Assembly: GCA_041389725.1 (NCBI GenBank)
Contig: JAWKRG010000003.1
Coordinates: 1-64,000, forward strand
Source of the DNA: Polyangiaceae bacterium
GTDB taxonomy: Bacteria; Myxococcota_A; Polyangia; Polyangiales; Polyangiaceae
Direction: 5' to 3'
DNA length: 64,000 nt
Part shown: one piece after another, positions 28,301 to 36,383 of the stretch
Layout: each line of letters starts with the position of its first letter
Numbering within the stretch: the stretch's first letter is position 1
Made by a program: the position numbers and the translations under genes
Notes under the pieces: generated by a model
The model's input: only the letters and a program-made list of their open reading frames with translations
What the model was told of the DNA's origin: nothing
Database searches by the model: none

Positions 28301-28726
28301 TCAACGCACCGTGAACGAGTGCCCGCAACCACAACTCGCGGCCTCGTTCGGATTGCGGAACTTGAAGCCCTGGAACATCAGGGTGCGCTCGTAGTCCAGC
28401 AGCGCACCGGCCAGATACACCAAGCTCTTCTTGTCCACGATGAAGCGCACGCCATCGAGTTCGTAGACGCGGTCGCGCTCACGTGGCGGCTCGTCTTCGA
28501 ACTGAATGACGTAGGAAAAGCCCGAACACCCACCGCCCTTGATGCCGAGGCGGACGGCCGCTTCTGGCGTGCCGCGCTTCTCGAGCTTCTGGCGTGCAAA
28601 CTCCACCGCGCCTTTGCTGATGGAAAGCCCCTTGCGCTCCGCCGAGCTCTCGGGAACCGAGGAGGCGGGTACCGCGGAGGGGGGCATGGAAGAGGCCGCT
28701 TCGTTCATGCTGCTCACGAGCTCCAT
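28301..28726 (-). CDS. iscA: A-type iron-sulfur carrier
   Basis: A 141-residue HesB/IscA-family protein. The conserved cluster ligands are Cys67 (GGGCSGFSY), Cys132 and Cys134 (SCGCGHSF). The ATG of MELVSSMNEA lies 2 bp after the iscU stop; a second ATG at 28708 would drop six residues. About 30 residues of Ser/Pro-rich N-terminal extension precede the usual domain, longer than E. coli IscA (107 residues). Cluster carrier or assembly scaffold in the cytoplasm. Confidence 0.92.
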   Translation of the reverse strand: MELVSSMNEAASSMPPSAVPASSVPESSAERKGLSISKGAVEFARQKLEKRGTPEAAVRLGIKGGGCSGFSYVIQFEDEPPRERDRVYELDGVRFIVDKKSLVYLAGALLDYERTLMFQGFKFRNPNEAASCGCGHSFTVR

Positions 28727-28728
28727 GG

Positions 28729-29157
28729 TCAGGTTGCTTGCTTTTGCTCCGCGGGGGTCCCAGCCAGGGCCTGCCGCGCGGCGCGCTTCTTCTTGTAGTC
28801 CTCGATGGCGCTCTTGATGGCGTCCTCCGCCAGCACGGAACAATGAATCTTCACCGGCGGCAAGTTCAGCTCCTCGGCGATTTGACTGTTCTTGATCGCC
28901 CCCGCCTCGTCCACGGACTTGCCCTTGATCCACTCGGTGGCCAGGGAGCTCGAGGCGATGGCCGAACCGCAGCCGAAGGTCTTGAACTTGGCGTCTTCGA
29001 TCACGCCGTCGTCGGTGACCTTGATTTGCAGCCGCATCACGTCGCCGCAGGCAGGCGCGCCCACCAAACCGGTGCCGACGTTCTCCGCATCCTTGTCCAG
29101 GGTGCCGACGTTCTTGGGGTTCTCGTAGTGCTCGATGACTTTGTCGCTGTAGGCCAT
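28729..29157 (-). CDS. iscU: Fe-S cluster scaffold protein
   Basis: A 142-residue scaffold on which clusters are built from IscS sulfur. Cluster ligands Cys37 (with Asp39), Cys63 and Cys106 are in place, as is the HscA recognition motif LPPVK (99-103) directly before Cys106. A basic/Ala C-terminal tail of about 15 residues is extra. 16 bp downstream of iscS, which supplies sulfur, and 2 bp upstream of iscA. Confidence 0.95.
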   Translation of the reverse strand: MAYSDKVIEHYENPKNVGTLDKDAENVGTGLVGAPACGDVMRLQIKVTDDGVIEDAKFKTFGCGSAIASSSLATEWIKGKSVDEAGAIKNSQIAEELNLPPVKIHCSVLAEDAIKSAIEDYKKKRAARQALAGTPAEQKQAT

Positions 29158-29173
29158 GAATCTTCTCTCCAGT

Positions 29174-30397
29174 TCAGTGCGCTGCCCACTCGATGCTCTT
29201 CAAATCCACGCCTTCCTTGTGCATCTCGTACAAGGGCGACATGTCGCGGAGCTTCTTCACTTTGGCCACCACCAGGTCGGCCACGTAGTCCACTTCGTCG
29301 GGGGTGTTGAAACGCCCCAAGCCAAACCGAATCGACGAGTGAGCCAAGTCCTCGTCCAGGCCCATGCTGCGCAGCACGTAGCTGGGCTCCAAGCTGGCAC
29401 TCGTGCAAGCGCTGCCGCTCGAGACGGCCACGTCCTTGATGGCCATCATCAGCCCTTCGCCTTCCACGAACGCAAAGGATAGGTTCAGGTTGCCACACAG
29501 ACGCCGCTCGGCGTGGCCGTTGAGAATGACCTCGTCGAGCTCCTTGGTGATCTGGCGGTACAAGGAGTCGCGCAAGGCGGCGATGCGCTTGGTCTCCTCG
29601 GCGCCTTCACTCTTCAGGATCTCGCAGGCCTTGGCGAAGCCCACGATGCCCGGCACGTTCAGGGTGCCGGAACGCATGCCGCGCTCGTGGCCACCACCGT
29701 CCATTTGCGCCACCAACCGGACGCGCGGCTTGCTGCGCCGCACGTAGAGGGCACCGACGCCCTTGGGTCCGTAGATCTTGTGAGCCGTGATCGAGGCCAA
29801 GTCGACGTTCATGGCCTTGACGTCGAAAGGCGTCTTGCCCAGGCCCTGCACCGCGTCGCAGTGAAGGAGCACGCCGCGCTCGCGCGTGAGCTTGCCGATC
29901 TCCGCAATGGGCTGGATGGTGCCGACTTCGTTGTTGGCGAGCATGACGCTGACCAAAACGGTCTTGTCGGTCAGCGCGGCGGCAATGGCGTCGGGCTCGA
30001 CGATGCCGTCCTTGCCCGGCTGCAGGTAGGTCACTTCCCAACCCTGCTTTTCCAGGCGTTTGCAGGAATCGAGGACGGCCTTGTGCTCGATCTGCGTGGT
30101 GATGATGTGTTTGCCGCGACCCTCGTAATACTCGGCCACGCCTTTGATGGCGAGGTTGTCGCTCTCCGTGGCGCCGGAGGTGAACACGATCTCCTTGCCG
30201 GAGTCCGCGCCAATCATCGCGGCGATGCTTTCACGAGCATCCTCGACGACGCCCTCGGCCTCCCAGCCGAACTTGTGCGTACGGCTCGCGGCGTTGCCGA
30301 AGTGCGTGGTGAAGTGGGGCAGCATCGCCTCCACGACGCGCGGGTCGACCGGCGTCGTGGCGTGATTGTCCATGTAGATGGGAAGTTTCAGGGCCAT
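29174..30397 (-). CDS. iscS: Cysteine desulfurase
   Basis: A 407-residue PLP enzyme that converts L-cysteine to alanine and passes the persulfide to IscU. The PLP lysine is Lys207 (SITAHKIYGPKG); the mobile-loop catalytic cysteine is Cys331 in SSGSACTSASLEPSYVL, the group-I (IscS) signature. The start is MALKLPIYMDNHATTPVDPRV. It lies 7 bp downstream of the MerR-type regulator and begins the structural part of the isc operon. Confidence 0.96.
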   Translation of the reverse strand: MALKLPIYMDNHATTPVDPRVVEAMLPHFTTHFGNAASRTHKFGWEAEGVVEDARESIAAMIGADSGKEIVFTSGATESDNLAIKGVAEYYEGRGKHIITTQIEHKAVLDSCKRLEKQGWEVTYLQPGKDGIVEPDAIAAALTDKTVLVSVMLANNEVGTIQPIAEIGKLTRERGVLLHCDAVQGLGKTPFDVKAMNVDLASITAHKIYGPKGVGALYVRRSKPRVRLVAQMDGGGHERGMRSGTLNVPGIVGFAKACEILKSEGAEETKRIAALRDSLYRQITKELDEVILNGHAERRLCGNLNLSFAFVEGEGLMMAIKDVAVSSGSACTSASLEPSYVLRSMGLDEDLAHSSIRFGLGRFNTPDEVDYVADLVVAKVKKLRDMSPLYEMHKEGVDLKSIEWAAH

Positions 30398-30404
30398 GTT
30401 CGTC

Positions 30405-30923
30405 TCAGTGGGCTTGCGCTCCCAGCACCAGCTCGGGAGCACCTTGGGTTTCATGTCGGTCGCAGCTCGAGCAGCCAGCGGTGGGCACTGCGGGCTCGCA
30501 ATGCGAGTCGCAGTCGTCCAAGTAGCGGAGGCTTTGCTCCAACTCGTGCTCGAGGGCGCGTAACTCCTGCAGCTTCGCGCGGGTCTCGTTCAGTTTGTTG
30601 ACGTAGACTTCGCGCAAGCGGGTTGCCGCAAACAAAGCCGAGTCGGCGTCCGCCTGATTGCGGGCCAAGTCCTGGATGTCGCTGAGGGACAGGCCCAAGG
30701 ACTGCAGCTTCACGATCCAGCGCACACGCAGCAGGGAATCCGCACCGAACAGCCGGTAGCGCCCCTTGGAGCGATCCTGGGGCTTGAGCAATCCCAGATC
30801 CTCATAGAGGTGGATGGCTCGCACCGTCTTGCCCGCCGCCTTGGCCAGCTCACCAACGAGCATCAGCGCTTCCGGCTCCGCGGGGGAGTCGGCCAGGAGC
30901 TCGAGGTGGCGCTTGCTGTCCAT
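30405..30923 (-). CDS. MerR-family regulator with four-cysteine tail, leading the isc operon
   Basis: A 172-residue MerR-type protein: N-terminal winged helix (LMLVGELAKAAGKTVRAIHL YEDLGLL, then KGRYRLFG), a long dimerisation helix, and a C-terminal cluster Cys138-x3-Cys142-x8-Cys151-x2-Cys154 (DDCDSHCEP ... GCSSCDRH). It occupies the place that the Rrf2 protein IscR takes in E. coli. The cysteines could hold an Fe-S cluster or zinc, making this a feedback sensor for the operon; the spacing differs from SoxR (C-x2-C-x-C-x5-C). Regulation is inferred from position and motif, not shown. Confidence 0.85.
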   Translation of the reverse strand: MDSKRHLELLADSPAEPEALMLVGELAKAAGKTVRAIHLYEDLGLLKPQDRSKGRYRLFGADSLLRVRWIVKLQSLGLSLSDIQDLARNQADADSALFAATRLREVYVNKLNETRAKLQELRALEHELEQSLRYLDDCDSHCEPAVPTAGCSSCDRHETQGAPELVLGAQAH

Positions 30924-30936
30924 GACTGAAGCTTAA

Positions 30937-30965
30937 CCCTTACGTATGGGTCAGGGTAACGTTAC
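30937..30965 (-). promoter_or_regulatory. Candidate operator/promoter of the isc operon
   Basis: Just upstream of the MerR-type gene (start 30923) are a 14-bp near-palindrome CCCTTACGTATGGG (30937-30950, core TACGTA) and a perfect 10-bp palindrome GTAACGTTAC (30956-30965), centres 17 bp apart. MerR regulators bind dyads within promoters of altered spacer length, so this is a likely autoregulatory site. I cannot place -35 and -10 boxes with confidence. Confidence 0.45.
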
Positions 30966-31191
30966 GGAAGGTAGTTAGTGCCGCGAGCGGGCTCAGTCAA
31001 CGATTTCCTTTGGTTTTGAGCTGCTTCTCCTGCCCGAGGGTAATCTTTCCTCTGCCAGTAGGTCCCGCGCCGACCCGAAGGCGCCCCCGTCAGCCCGCGC
31101 CCTACCGGCCCCAACGCCGGAGCCCAGCTTGCAGTTGACCGCGGGCAATCCGCCGGTTCAAGACTTCGCCCAGGTCGCCGTTCCACAAAGT

Positions 31192-32133
31192 ATGGCCACA
31201 AACCCGGGGCGGGGCGTGACCCAGGGTCACGCGTCCAACCGGAACCGCCCAGGTTCCGGGGTTCGGGCCGCCTGGACCGTCGACGAGCTGCCACTGCTTC
31301 CGGCCGTCGTGGTCAAGCTGATGTCGCTGAATGTCGACCACCCGGCATTCTTCGAAAAGGTGCTCGAGGTCGCCAGCGAAGACCCGCCCCTCGCGGTGCG
31401 GCTGATTTCTCTCGCGAACTCCGCGATGTCCTCACCAACGTGCGCAATCACGGACATCCGCATGGCTGTTTCACGCTTGGGAGCGAACCGCATCGCTGGG
31501 CTCGTCACCACGCTGGCAGTCACGCAAGTGTTCGTGCCGACCACGCCGGGGCAGCGCAAGCTCTGGCAGCACGCGCTCGAGACCGCGCTGATCGGTCGCT
31601 TCCTCTGCCAACAGGTGCGTGCATTCAACGCCGAACCCGAAACAGTCTACCTCGGTGGACTGCTCCACGACGTGGGACGCTTCATCCTGTTCCGCGCCTG
31701 CTCGCAGGACATCGACGCCCTCGACGAAGTGGACTGGGACGCCAAGCACACGCTGGCGGACGTGGAGCGCGCCATGCTCGGCATCGACCACACCATCGTG
31801 GGCGCAAAGGCAGCCCAAGCCTGGAAGCTCCCGCAGGCCATCACCACGGTGATTCGGGAGCACCACCACTACGCGACGAACGGCGCCCCACCCCTCACTG
31901 AAACGCATGCCGGGCTCACCCGCGCGGTACAAATCGCCGACCTCGTCAGCGTGCACGCCATGCCCGTGCACGCGGGAGCGAAGGACCGCATGCTCGACGA
32001 GCTGATCATGGCTCAGTGCATCCGCCCGGTGTGGGCGGCCGCGCCTGTGAACCCCACCATGCTCAGTCGCGCGCTGCCCAAGCTGGCAGAGACCACGCAG
32101 CAGCTCATGGCAGCCCTGATGCTGGGCGGGTGA
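31192..32133 (+). CDS. HDOD-domain signalling protein
   Basis: A roughly 313-residue cytoplasmic HDOD protein (start ATG of MATNPGRG; a TTG at 31129 is possible). The HDOD block begins WTVDELPLLPAVVVKLMSL and continues through LAVRLISLANSAMSS and AVSRLGANRIAGLVTTLAV. Unusually for the family an HD pair is retained (GGLLHDVGRFILF). No attached GGDEF, EAL or receiver domain. HDOD proteins act in signalling, development and second-messenger networks; specific target unknown. Divergent from the isc operon. Confidence 0.85.
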   Translation: MATNPGRGVTQGHASNRNRPGSGVRAAWTVDELPLLPAVVVKLMSLNVDHPAFFEKVLEVASEDPPLAVRLISLANSAMSSPTCAITDIRMAVSRLGANRIAGLVTTLAVTQVFVPTTPGQRKLWQHALETALIGRFLCQQVRAFNAEPETVYLGGLLHDVGRFILFRACSQDIDALDEVDWDAKHTLADVERAMLGIDHTIVGAKAAQAWKLPQAITTVIREHHHYATNGAPPLTETHAGLTRAVQIADLVSVHAMPVHAGAKDRMLDELIMAQCIRPVWAAAPVNPTMLSRALPKLAETTQQLMAALMLGG

Positions 32134-32187
32134 AGCCCTGGTTTTTTGTTGTTTTCTTTCAGTACCTTGCCCCCATCGTAAACGCGC

Positions 32188-32215
32188 TTGACTCGGGCAG
32201 CGGCCAGACTATGTT
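32188..32215 (+). promoter_or_regulatory. Sigma70-type promoter of tRNA-fMet
   Basis: TTGACT at 32188-32193, a 16-bp spacer, and TATGTT at 32210-32215. The -10 box ends only 5 bp before the mature tRNA 5' end, so transcription should begin at or next to the first tRNA base. Confidence 0.65.
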
Positions 32216-32220
32216 CCCCC

Positions 32221-32297
<77 letters not shown>

Positions 32298-32302
32298 ACC
32301 GA

Positions 32303-32329
32303 AAAGAGCCCGCACCAAGCGGGCTCTTT
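32303..32329 (+). terminator. Rho-independent-type terminator after tRNA-fMet
   Basis: Perfect 11-bp stem AAAGAGCCCGC / GCGGGCTCTTT with ACCAA loop, beginning 5 bases after the tRNA CCA and ending in TTT. Strong hairpin with a short T-run. Confidence 0.85.
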
Positions 32330-32418
32330 CCGTTTGTCCTCGCGGGAATTTGACCTGGTGCGCTTCCCGCCTCCGGCGCTCGCGACCTCGCGTTGAGGGC
32401 TCCGCCCTCACTTCGCTC

Positions 32419-32437
32419 GGTGCAAATCCTACCCGCG
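32419..32437 (+). repeat. Copy of the tRNA-fMet 3' segment (att-like)
   Basis: GGTGCAAATCCTACCCGCG repeats 18 of 19 bases of the tRNA T-loop/acceptor segment at 32273-32291, 146 bp downstream, next to the TetR gene stop. Between the copies are the terminator and a short GC-rich stretch with a TGAGGGC-TCC-GCCCTCA hairpin (32394-32410). Shape of an attachment-site remnant; no integrase is present. Confidence 0.6.
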
Positions 32438-32439
32438 AG

Positions 32440-33066
32440 TCAGCGCGCCTTTTTGCGAACCAGTGAGCCCGAGCGGGCACCAGCGATGACGGTTTTCACG
32501 GCGGCCTGGAGCAGTCCCGGTTTCAGGCGACCTGACGAGTTCGCGTTCCAGGCGTCGATGACCGCCCCGAGCATCCCCAGCAAAAGCCGCGCGTCTGTGC
32601 CCTTGGGGAGCTCGCCGCGGGGGACAGCGCGGTTGACCATCGCGTACCAAGCCTGGCTGCGTTCCTTCACAGCATCATCGATGATCGCGGCCACTTCAGG
32701 ATCGTGCTTCTCCGCGAGCAGTCGCGCCCAAGCTTGGCCTTCCACGCGGTTGCTGAAGCTGACTCTGCGCCGAAACGCCTCGACCAAATCTTGCTCCAGG
32801 GAACCGGTGTCGGGCAGCGGCACATCGTGCACGAACCTGCGCAGCCACTGGATGGCGGCGGCCACGAGTTTCGCTTTGCTGGGCCAGCGTCGGTAGATCG
32901 TCGTCTTGTTGACCCCGGCCCGCCGACTCACTTCGTCCATGCGAAACGCCCGGTAGCCGGACTCGGCCAGCTCCGCGACGGCGGCCACGAGCACTTGCTG
33001 CACGATGCGCTCGCTGCGTCCGCCGAGCACGCCCCGCGTTCGACGCGTCTGCTTTCGGTCGGCCAA
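32440..33066 (-). CDS. TetR-family transcriptional regulator
   Basis: I choose a TTG start (MADRKQTRRTRGVLGGRSER) because AAGGAG lies about 13-18 bases upstream; longer frames only add Arg-rich sequence. The HTH is SERIVQQVLVAAVAELAESG ... MDEVSRRAGVNKTTIYRRWP, the TetR signature. About 208 residues, normal. Divergent from the small membrane protein gene across about 130 bp, so that gene is the likely target. Ligand unknown. Confidence 0.88.
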   Translation of the reverse strand: MADRKQTRRTRGVLGGRSERIVQQVLVAAVAELAESGYRAFRMDEVSRRAGVNKTTIYRRWPSKAKLVAAAIQWLRRFVHDVPLPDTGSLEQDLVEAFRRRVSFSNRVEGQAWARLLAEKHDPEVAAIIDDAVKERSQAWYAMVNRAVPRGELPKGTDARLLLGMLGAVIDAWNANSSGRLKPGLLQAAVKTVIAGARSGSLVRKKAR

Positions 33067-33197
33067 CGTCCGCCAGGAACTCCTTGGTTGAAGAAGATAT
33101 CTCGACGCTGACCGAGATGGCAAGTGCGTGTTGCCATCTTGCCGCACGACCGCTAGGCTGAACTTGGCAACACACAGTTGCCTTTCCGGAGGTGCCG

Positions 33198-33524
33198 ATG
33201 ACCTGGTATCACGTCCTCGCGTTCTTCTTGGCCGGCGCCTTTTTCGCCAACTTCGTGCCGCACTTCGTCTCGGCCATGCTCGGGCGCGAGATCCCAACGC
33301 CCTTCGCGTCCCCTCCGTTTCGCGGGCTGTCGTCGCCGCGCGTGAACGTGCTCTACGGACTGGGCAACCTCGCCGTCGCCTACACGCTGCTCCTCCACGT
33401 CGGAGACTTCGCCCCCCGCCGCGCGCTGCGCGCAGCCGCCTTTGGGCTCGGCCTTGCCGCCATGTCGCTGCTGATCACGCGTTCGCTGGCGCGTCTGCGA
33501 GAATTGGGATTGGGGCCATGGTGA
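33198..33524 (+). CDS. Small integral membrane protein
   Basis: A 108-residue protein; GGAGG lies 5 bp before the ATG. About three hydrophobic segments (VLAFFLAGAFFANFVPHFVS, VNVLYGLGNLAVAYTLLLHV, AAAFGLGLAAMSLLITRSLA). The linker FVSAMLGREIPTPFASPPFRG is distinctive, but I cannot name the family. Divergent from the TetR regulator, which probably represses it; such pairs often deal with efflux or envelope stress, but nothing here proves transport. Confidence 0.8.
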   Translation: MTWYHVLAFFLAGAFFANFVPHFVSAMLGREIPTPFASPPFRGLSSPRVNVLYGLGNLAVAYTLLLHVGDFAPRRALRAAAFGLGLAAMSLLITRSLARLRELGLGPW

Positions 33525-33685
33525 CTTCATACTCGCGCGTAGGCATCGTTGGACCCGGCGTGCCTTCAAGGTGATGTCTCCGCATGGAAACCACTCGCCT
33601 TGCCTGACGACCGACGTTCGCGGATGCACGTCGCACCCAAGCCGGCGAGGGCATCACCTCTCGTCGATAAAACTTTAGCCGTTAC

Positions 33686-33729
33686 TTGACTATCGATAAC
33701 CAGCGCGTTAAGTTAAGCACGTGCTTAAC
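33686..33729 (+). promoter_or_regulatory. Promoter and perfect palindromic operator of the ArsR-type gene
   Basis: TTGACT (33686-33691), a 17-bp spacer and TAAGTT (33709-33714), followed by an exact 18-bp palindrome GTTAAGCAC/GTGCTTAAC (33712-33729) that spans the -10 box and the GTG start codon. Expected transcription start is about 33721, i.e. at the start codon itself. A bound ArsR dimer here would block both polymerase and initiation. Confidence 0.7.
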
Positions 33730-34071
33730 CAATTAACGGCAGCGGACGGCGTGTTTCAAGCCTTGGGCGACCCAACGAGGCGAGCCATCGTCGAGGCGCT
33801 GGGCGCGGGCAGCAAGTCAGTGAGCGAGCTGGCCGCACCCCTCGACATTTCGCTGGCCGCCGTGGTTCAGCACCTGGCCGTTCTGGAGAGTACCGGACTT
33901 GTGCAGACCGAGAAGGTCGGCCGCGTACGCACCTGCCGCATGAACGACCGCGGCCTGCGCGAGATCGAGCGTTGGGTCGCGCAGCGCCGCGCCGAATGGA
34001 ACCGCCACCTCGACAATCTTGGCGAGTACTTGGCGGCCGAAGACAAGAAGTCGAAAGGAATACGTCGATGA
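33721..34071 (+). CDS. ArsR-family winged-helix repressor
   Basis: A 116-residue ArsR/SmtB-fold regulator: FQALGDPTRRAIVEALGAGS, then SVSELAAPLDISLAAVVQHLAVLESTGLVQTEKVGRVRT. No metal-binding cysteine motif (no CxC in the recognition helix), so it belongs to the non-metal group often paired with SRPBCC proteins. The GTG start sits inside an 18-bp palindrome and may be leaderless; a GTG at 33751 is an alternative. Its stop overlaps the next gene (ATGA). Confidence 0.88.
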   Translation: MLNQLTAADGVFQALGDPTRRAIVEALGAGSKSVSELAAPLDISLAAVVQHLAVLESTGLVQTEKVGRVRTCRMNDRGLREIERWVAQRRAEWNRHLDNLGEYLAAEDKKSKGIRR

Positions 34072-34538
34072 ACCTGCAGCAGCCCGTGCATTGTTCCACC
34101 TTCAGCATCGAGCGGAACTACCCCTACCCACCGGAGCGCGTCTTTGCGGCGTGGTCGAGCGCAGAGGCGAAAGCTCGCTGGTTCGCAGGACCGCCTGGGT
34201 GGACGGAGCTCGAACGCATCTTCGACTTCCGTCCCGGCGGACGCGAAACGGCCAAAGGCCGCTTCCCGGACGGCAAGGTTTCCTTCTTCGACGCTCGTTT
34301 CCACGAGATCGTGCAAAACCAACTGATCGTCTACGTCTACGACATGTACGTGGACGACGAGAAGCTGTCCGTCTCACTCGCCTCGGTCGAGTTCCTAGGC
34401 GAAGGCAAGGACACTCGTTTGCGAGTCACGGAGCAGGGCGTATTCCTCCTTGGCAAGGACGACGCCCCCAACCGCGAGCAGGGTACCGCGTGGCTCCTCG
34501 ACAAGATGGCCGCAACGCTCTCGAACCCCCACGCGTAG
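34068..34538 (+). CDS. SRPBCC/AHSA1-family protein
   Basis: A 156-residue START-like (AHA1-type) ligand-binding protein, coupled to the ArsR gene by ATGA. Landmarks: FSIERNYPYPPERVFAAWSS, AKARWFAGP, FDFRPGGRET, and the C-terminal helix GTAWLLDKMAATL. In many bacteria ArsR-SRPBCC pairs form self-contained operons in which the SRPBCC protein binds a hydrophobic ligand; the ligand here is unknown. Cytoplasmic. Confidence 0.9.
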   Translation: MNLQQPVHCSTFSIERNYPYPPERVFAAWSSAEAKARWFAGPPGWTELERIFDFRPGGRETAKGRFPDGKVSFFDARFHEIVQNQLIVYVYDMYVDDEKLSVSLASVEFLGEGKDTRLRVTEQGVFLLGKDDAPNREQGTAWLLDKMAATLSNPHA

Positions 34539-34567
34539 GCGTGATTCGAGCCGCGTGGATTCTCCGG

Positions 34568-34702
34568 CTACTTCTTGCTGGGTTTCTCGGCCCCCACGGT
34601 GAAGCTCGCCTGGCGCTTCGCCGCGGCGCCGCGCGCTTTCGCCTTGGCCGCGGCCTTTTGGTTCTTGTCACGTTGCTTGGACTTCGGAGATCTGTCGCCC
34701 AT
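34568..34702 (-). CDS. Small basic protein, 44 residues
   Basis: A short gene that size filters would miss. GAGGAG lies 6 bp before the ATG. The product begins MGDRSPKSKQRDKNQKAAAK and ends AEKPSKK: almost entirely Lys/Arg/Ala/Gln, no hydrophobic core, probably helical or disordered and nucleic-acid binding. I have seen similar short 'DRSPKSKQR' proteins in other bacteria but know no function. Convergent with the SRPBCC gene. Confidence 0.7.
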   Translation of the reverse strand: MGDRSPKSKQRDKNQKAAAKAKARGAAAKRQASFTVGAEKPSKK

Positions 34703-34780
34703 GTTGGACTCCTCTTGTTGTGAAACCGGGTGAACCTAGAAACCACGCGTTTCTAGCCTCGACTTTGCTGGTGCCAGTAG

Positions 34781-35812
34781 TCATTGCTGGCTTCGTTCGA
34801 CGCAGTTGCGGCCGCGCGCCTTCGCCTTGGATAGAGCTCGGTCGACTGCGCCAACGAGCGCGCGCGTTTCTCCGTGTGTCGCGCCCGCGACGCCCGCGCT
34901 CACTGTGATGCGAAATTCGTTGCCCGAGGCGGAAAACTCCAACCGCTCCACGGCTGCACGGATCCGATCCGCCAAGGTCACAGCGTTGTTCAGCGGGGTA
35001 TTCCGGCAGACGACGATGAACTCGTCGCCGCCGTAGCGAACTACGACGTCCGTCGCCAGCAACATGCGCTGGATACAGGCGACTAGGACTCTGAGCACTC
35101 CATCCCCCGTGACGTGACCATGCTCGTCGTTCACGCGCTTGAATTCGTCGATGTCAAACATCAGCAGGGCCAACGGTGCCAGGTGAGAGGACGCAAAGGC
35201 GCATTCCTCGCGCAGACGCGGATCGAGCTGATCCCTTTTCAGGGCACCGGTTGCGGCGTCGCGAACCGCCGCGTCGTAGACCTGCGACGCGGCAGCGTCT
35301 TCCTGCGAGTCGCACGCGGTGTAGCGCAACAGGCGATACGTCCCGATTCGGATTTGGTCGCCGTCTTCCAGTCTGTGCGACTCGACCACCCGCCGGCCAT
35401 TCACGTACGTGCCATTCGTGCTGCTCAGATCTCGAACGAACACGTCGGGCCCGAGCCTCAGGAACCGAGCGTGCCGACGCGAGACACAACCATCTGAGAA
35501 GCTCAGCGCGCACTCGGCGCCGCGTCCCACGAGCAACTGCTCGTCCAGTCCGAAGCGTCTGCCTATCAGATCACCCGTCAATACAGTCAAAGAGTGGCAG
35601 GCACCCGACGACATGCCTCTATCAGCCGCACAAAGCCCATCCGTGAGAGTCGGAATCTCTTCATCTGCAGCCGCGAAGGGCGCCGGGACGGAATCCGGCT
35701 CTGTGGCGCGCGGCCCGTGGCCAGCGGTCAATACGCCGGCCTGTTGGCTGACAACGGTCGAATCATGGGTATTCCCGCCGCACGCACGAAGAAAGGCCGA
35801 GCGAGGCGACAC
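34781..35812 (-). CDS. FHA-GGDEF protein, probable diguanylate cyclase
   Basis: An N-terminal FHA domain (LLVGRGAECALSFSDGCVSR RHARF ... DLSSTNGTYVNGRRV) that binds phosphothreonine, followed by a GGDEF domain (LLMFDIDEFKRVNDEHGHVTGD ... VVRYGGDEF), intact for c-di-GMP synthesis. The inhibitory RxxD site before GGDEF reads LATD, so product inhibition there is probably absent. Start uncertain: GTG at 35812 (343 residues, low-complexity leader) or ATG at 35614 (277 residues). The FHA module links Ser/Thr kinase signalling to c-di-GMP. Confidence 0.88.
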   Translation of the reverse strand: MSPRSAFLRACGGNTHDSTVVSQQAGVLTAGHGPRATEPDSVPAPFAAADEEIPTLTDGLCAADRGMSSGACHSLTVLTGDLIGRRFGLDEQLLVGRGAECALSFSDGCVSRRHARFLRLGPDVFVRDLSSTNGTYVNGRRVVESHRLEDGDQIRIGTYRLLRYTACDSQEDAAASQVYDAAVRDAATGALKRDQLDPRLREECAFASSHLAPLALLMFDIDEFKRVNDEHGHVTGDGVLRVLVACIQRMLLATDVVVRYGGDEFIVVCRNTPLNNAVTLADRIRAAVERLEFSASGNEFRITVSAGVAGATHGETRALVGAVDRALSKAKARGRNCVERSQQ

Positions 35813-36377
35813 TCTCGCGTATCACGGAGCGAAACCACAATAAGGGCTGTGGGTACGGTTCGCAAGGCGAGACTTCCGCGTCACGACCCCGGCCGAGCAC
35901 CAGCGGCGTGTGAGTCGTCAACCAACGCGTTGCTTCGATGCTCCATGCCTGACTTCGCGTGGTCTCGAGTCTCGAGCGTCGAGCGATTGACCTTGCCAAC
36001 CAACGAGATTGGGTCCACGCTGGCGTCGTGTCGAGTTCCGCTCGTCGGGCGTGGTGAACGGAATTGCGAGTCCTTGATGACGCGCTCGATTGCGAGCGTC
36101 CATGGACCAGTACTCCAGCAACCTCCGCCACGTGGTGTTCGTCGGCAACCACCTCCCACGCCGCTGCGGCATAGCGACGTTCACGTCGGATCTCGCGACC
36201 GCCGTCGCCCGGGAACTTCCCGAGATCAAATGCGAGGTGGTAGCCATGAACGAAGCTGGCGCGTCCTACGCATACGGTGGCCGCGTGCGCTTCCAGATTG
36301 CAGAAAACGATCCCAGTGCATACCGCCGCGCAGCGGATTTCCTCAACGTGGGCGGCGCCGAAGTTCTGAGCTTGCAG

Positions 36378-36383
36378 CATGAG
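36378..36383 (+). repeat. Target-site duplication, left copy
   Basis: CATGAG immediately left of the insertion sequence; the matching copy is at 38105-38110. Collapsing the two restores the glycosyltransferase frame, which confirms the boundaries. Confidence 0.85.

Noticed and set aside
33721..34071. Arsenic-sensing ArsR linked to arsDA
   Set aside because: No metal-binding cysteine motif and it is coupled to an SRPBCC gene 10 kb from arsDA.
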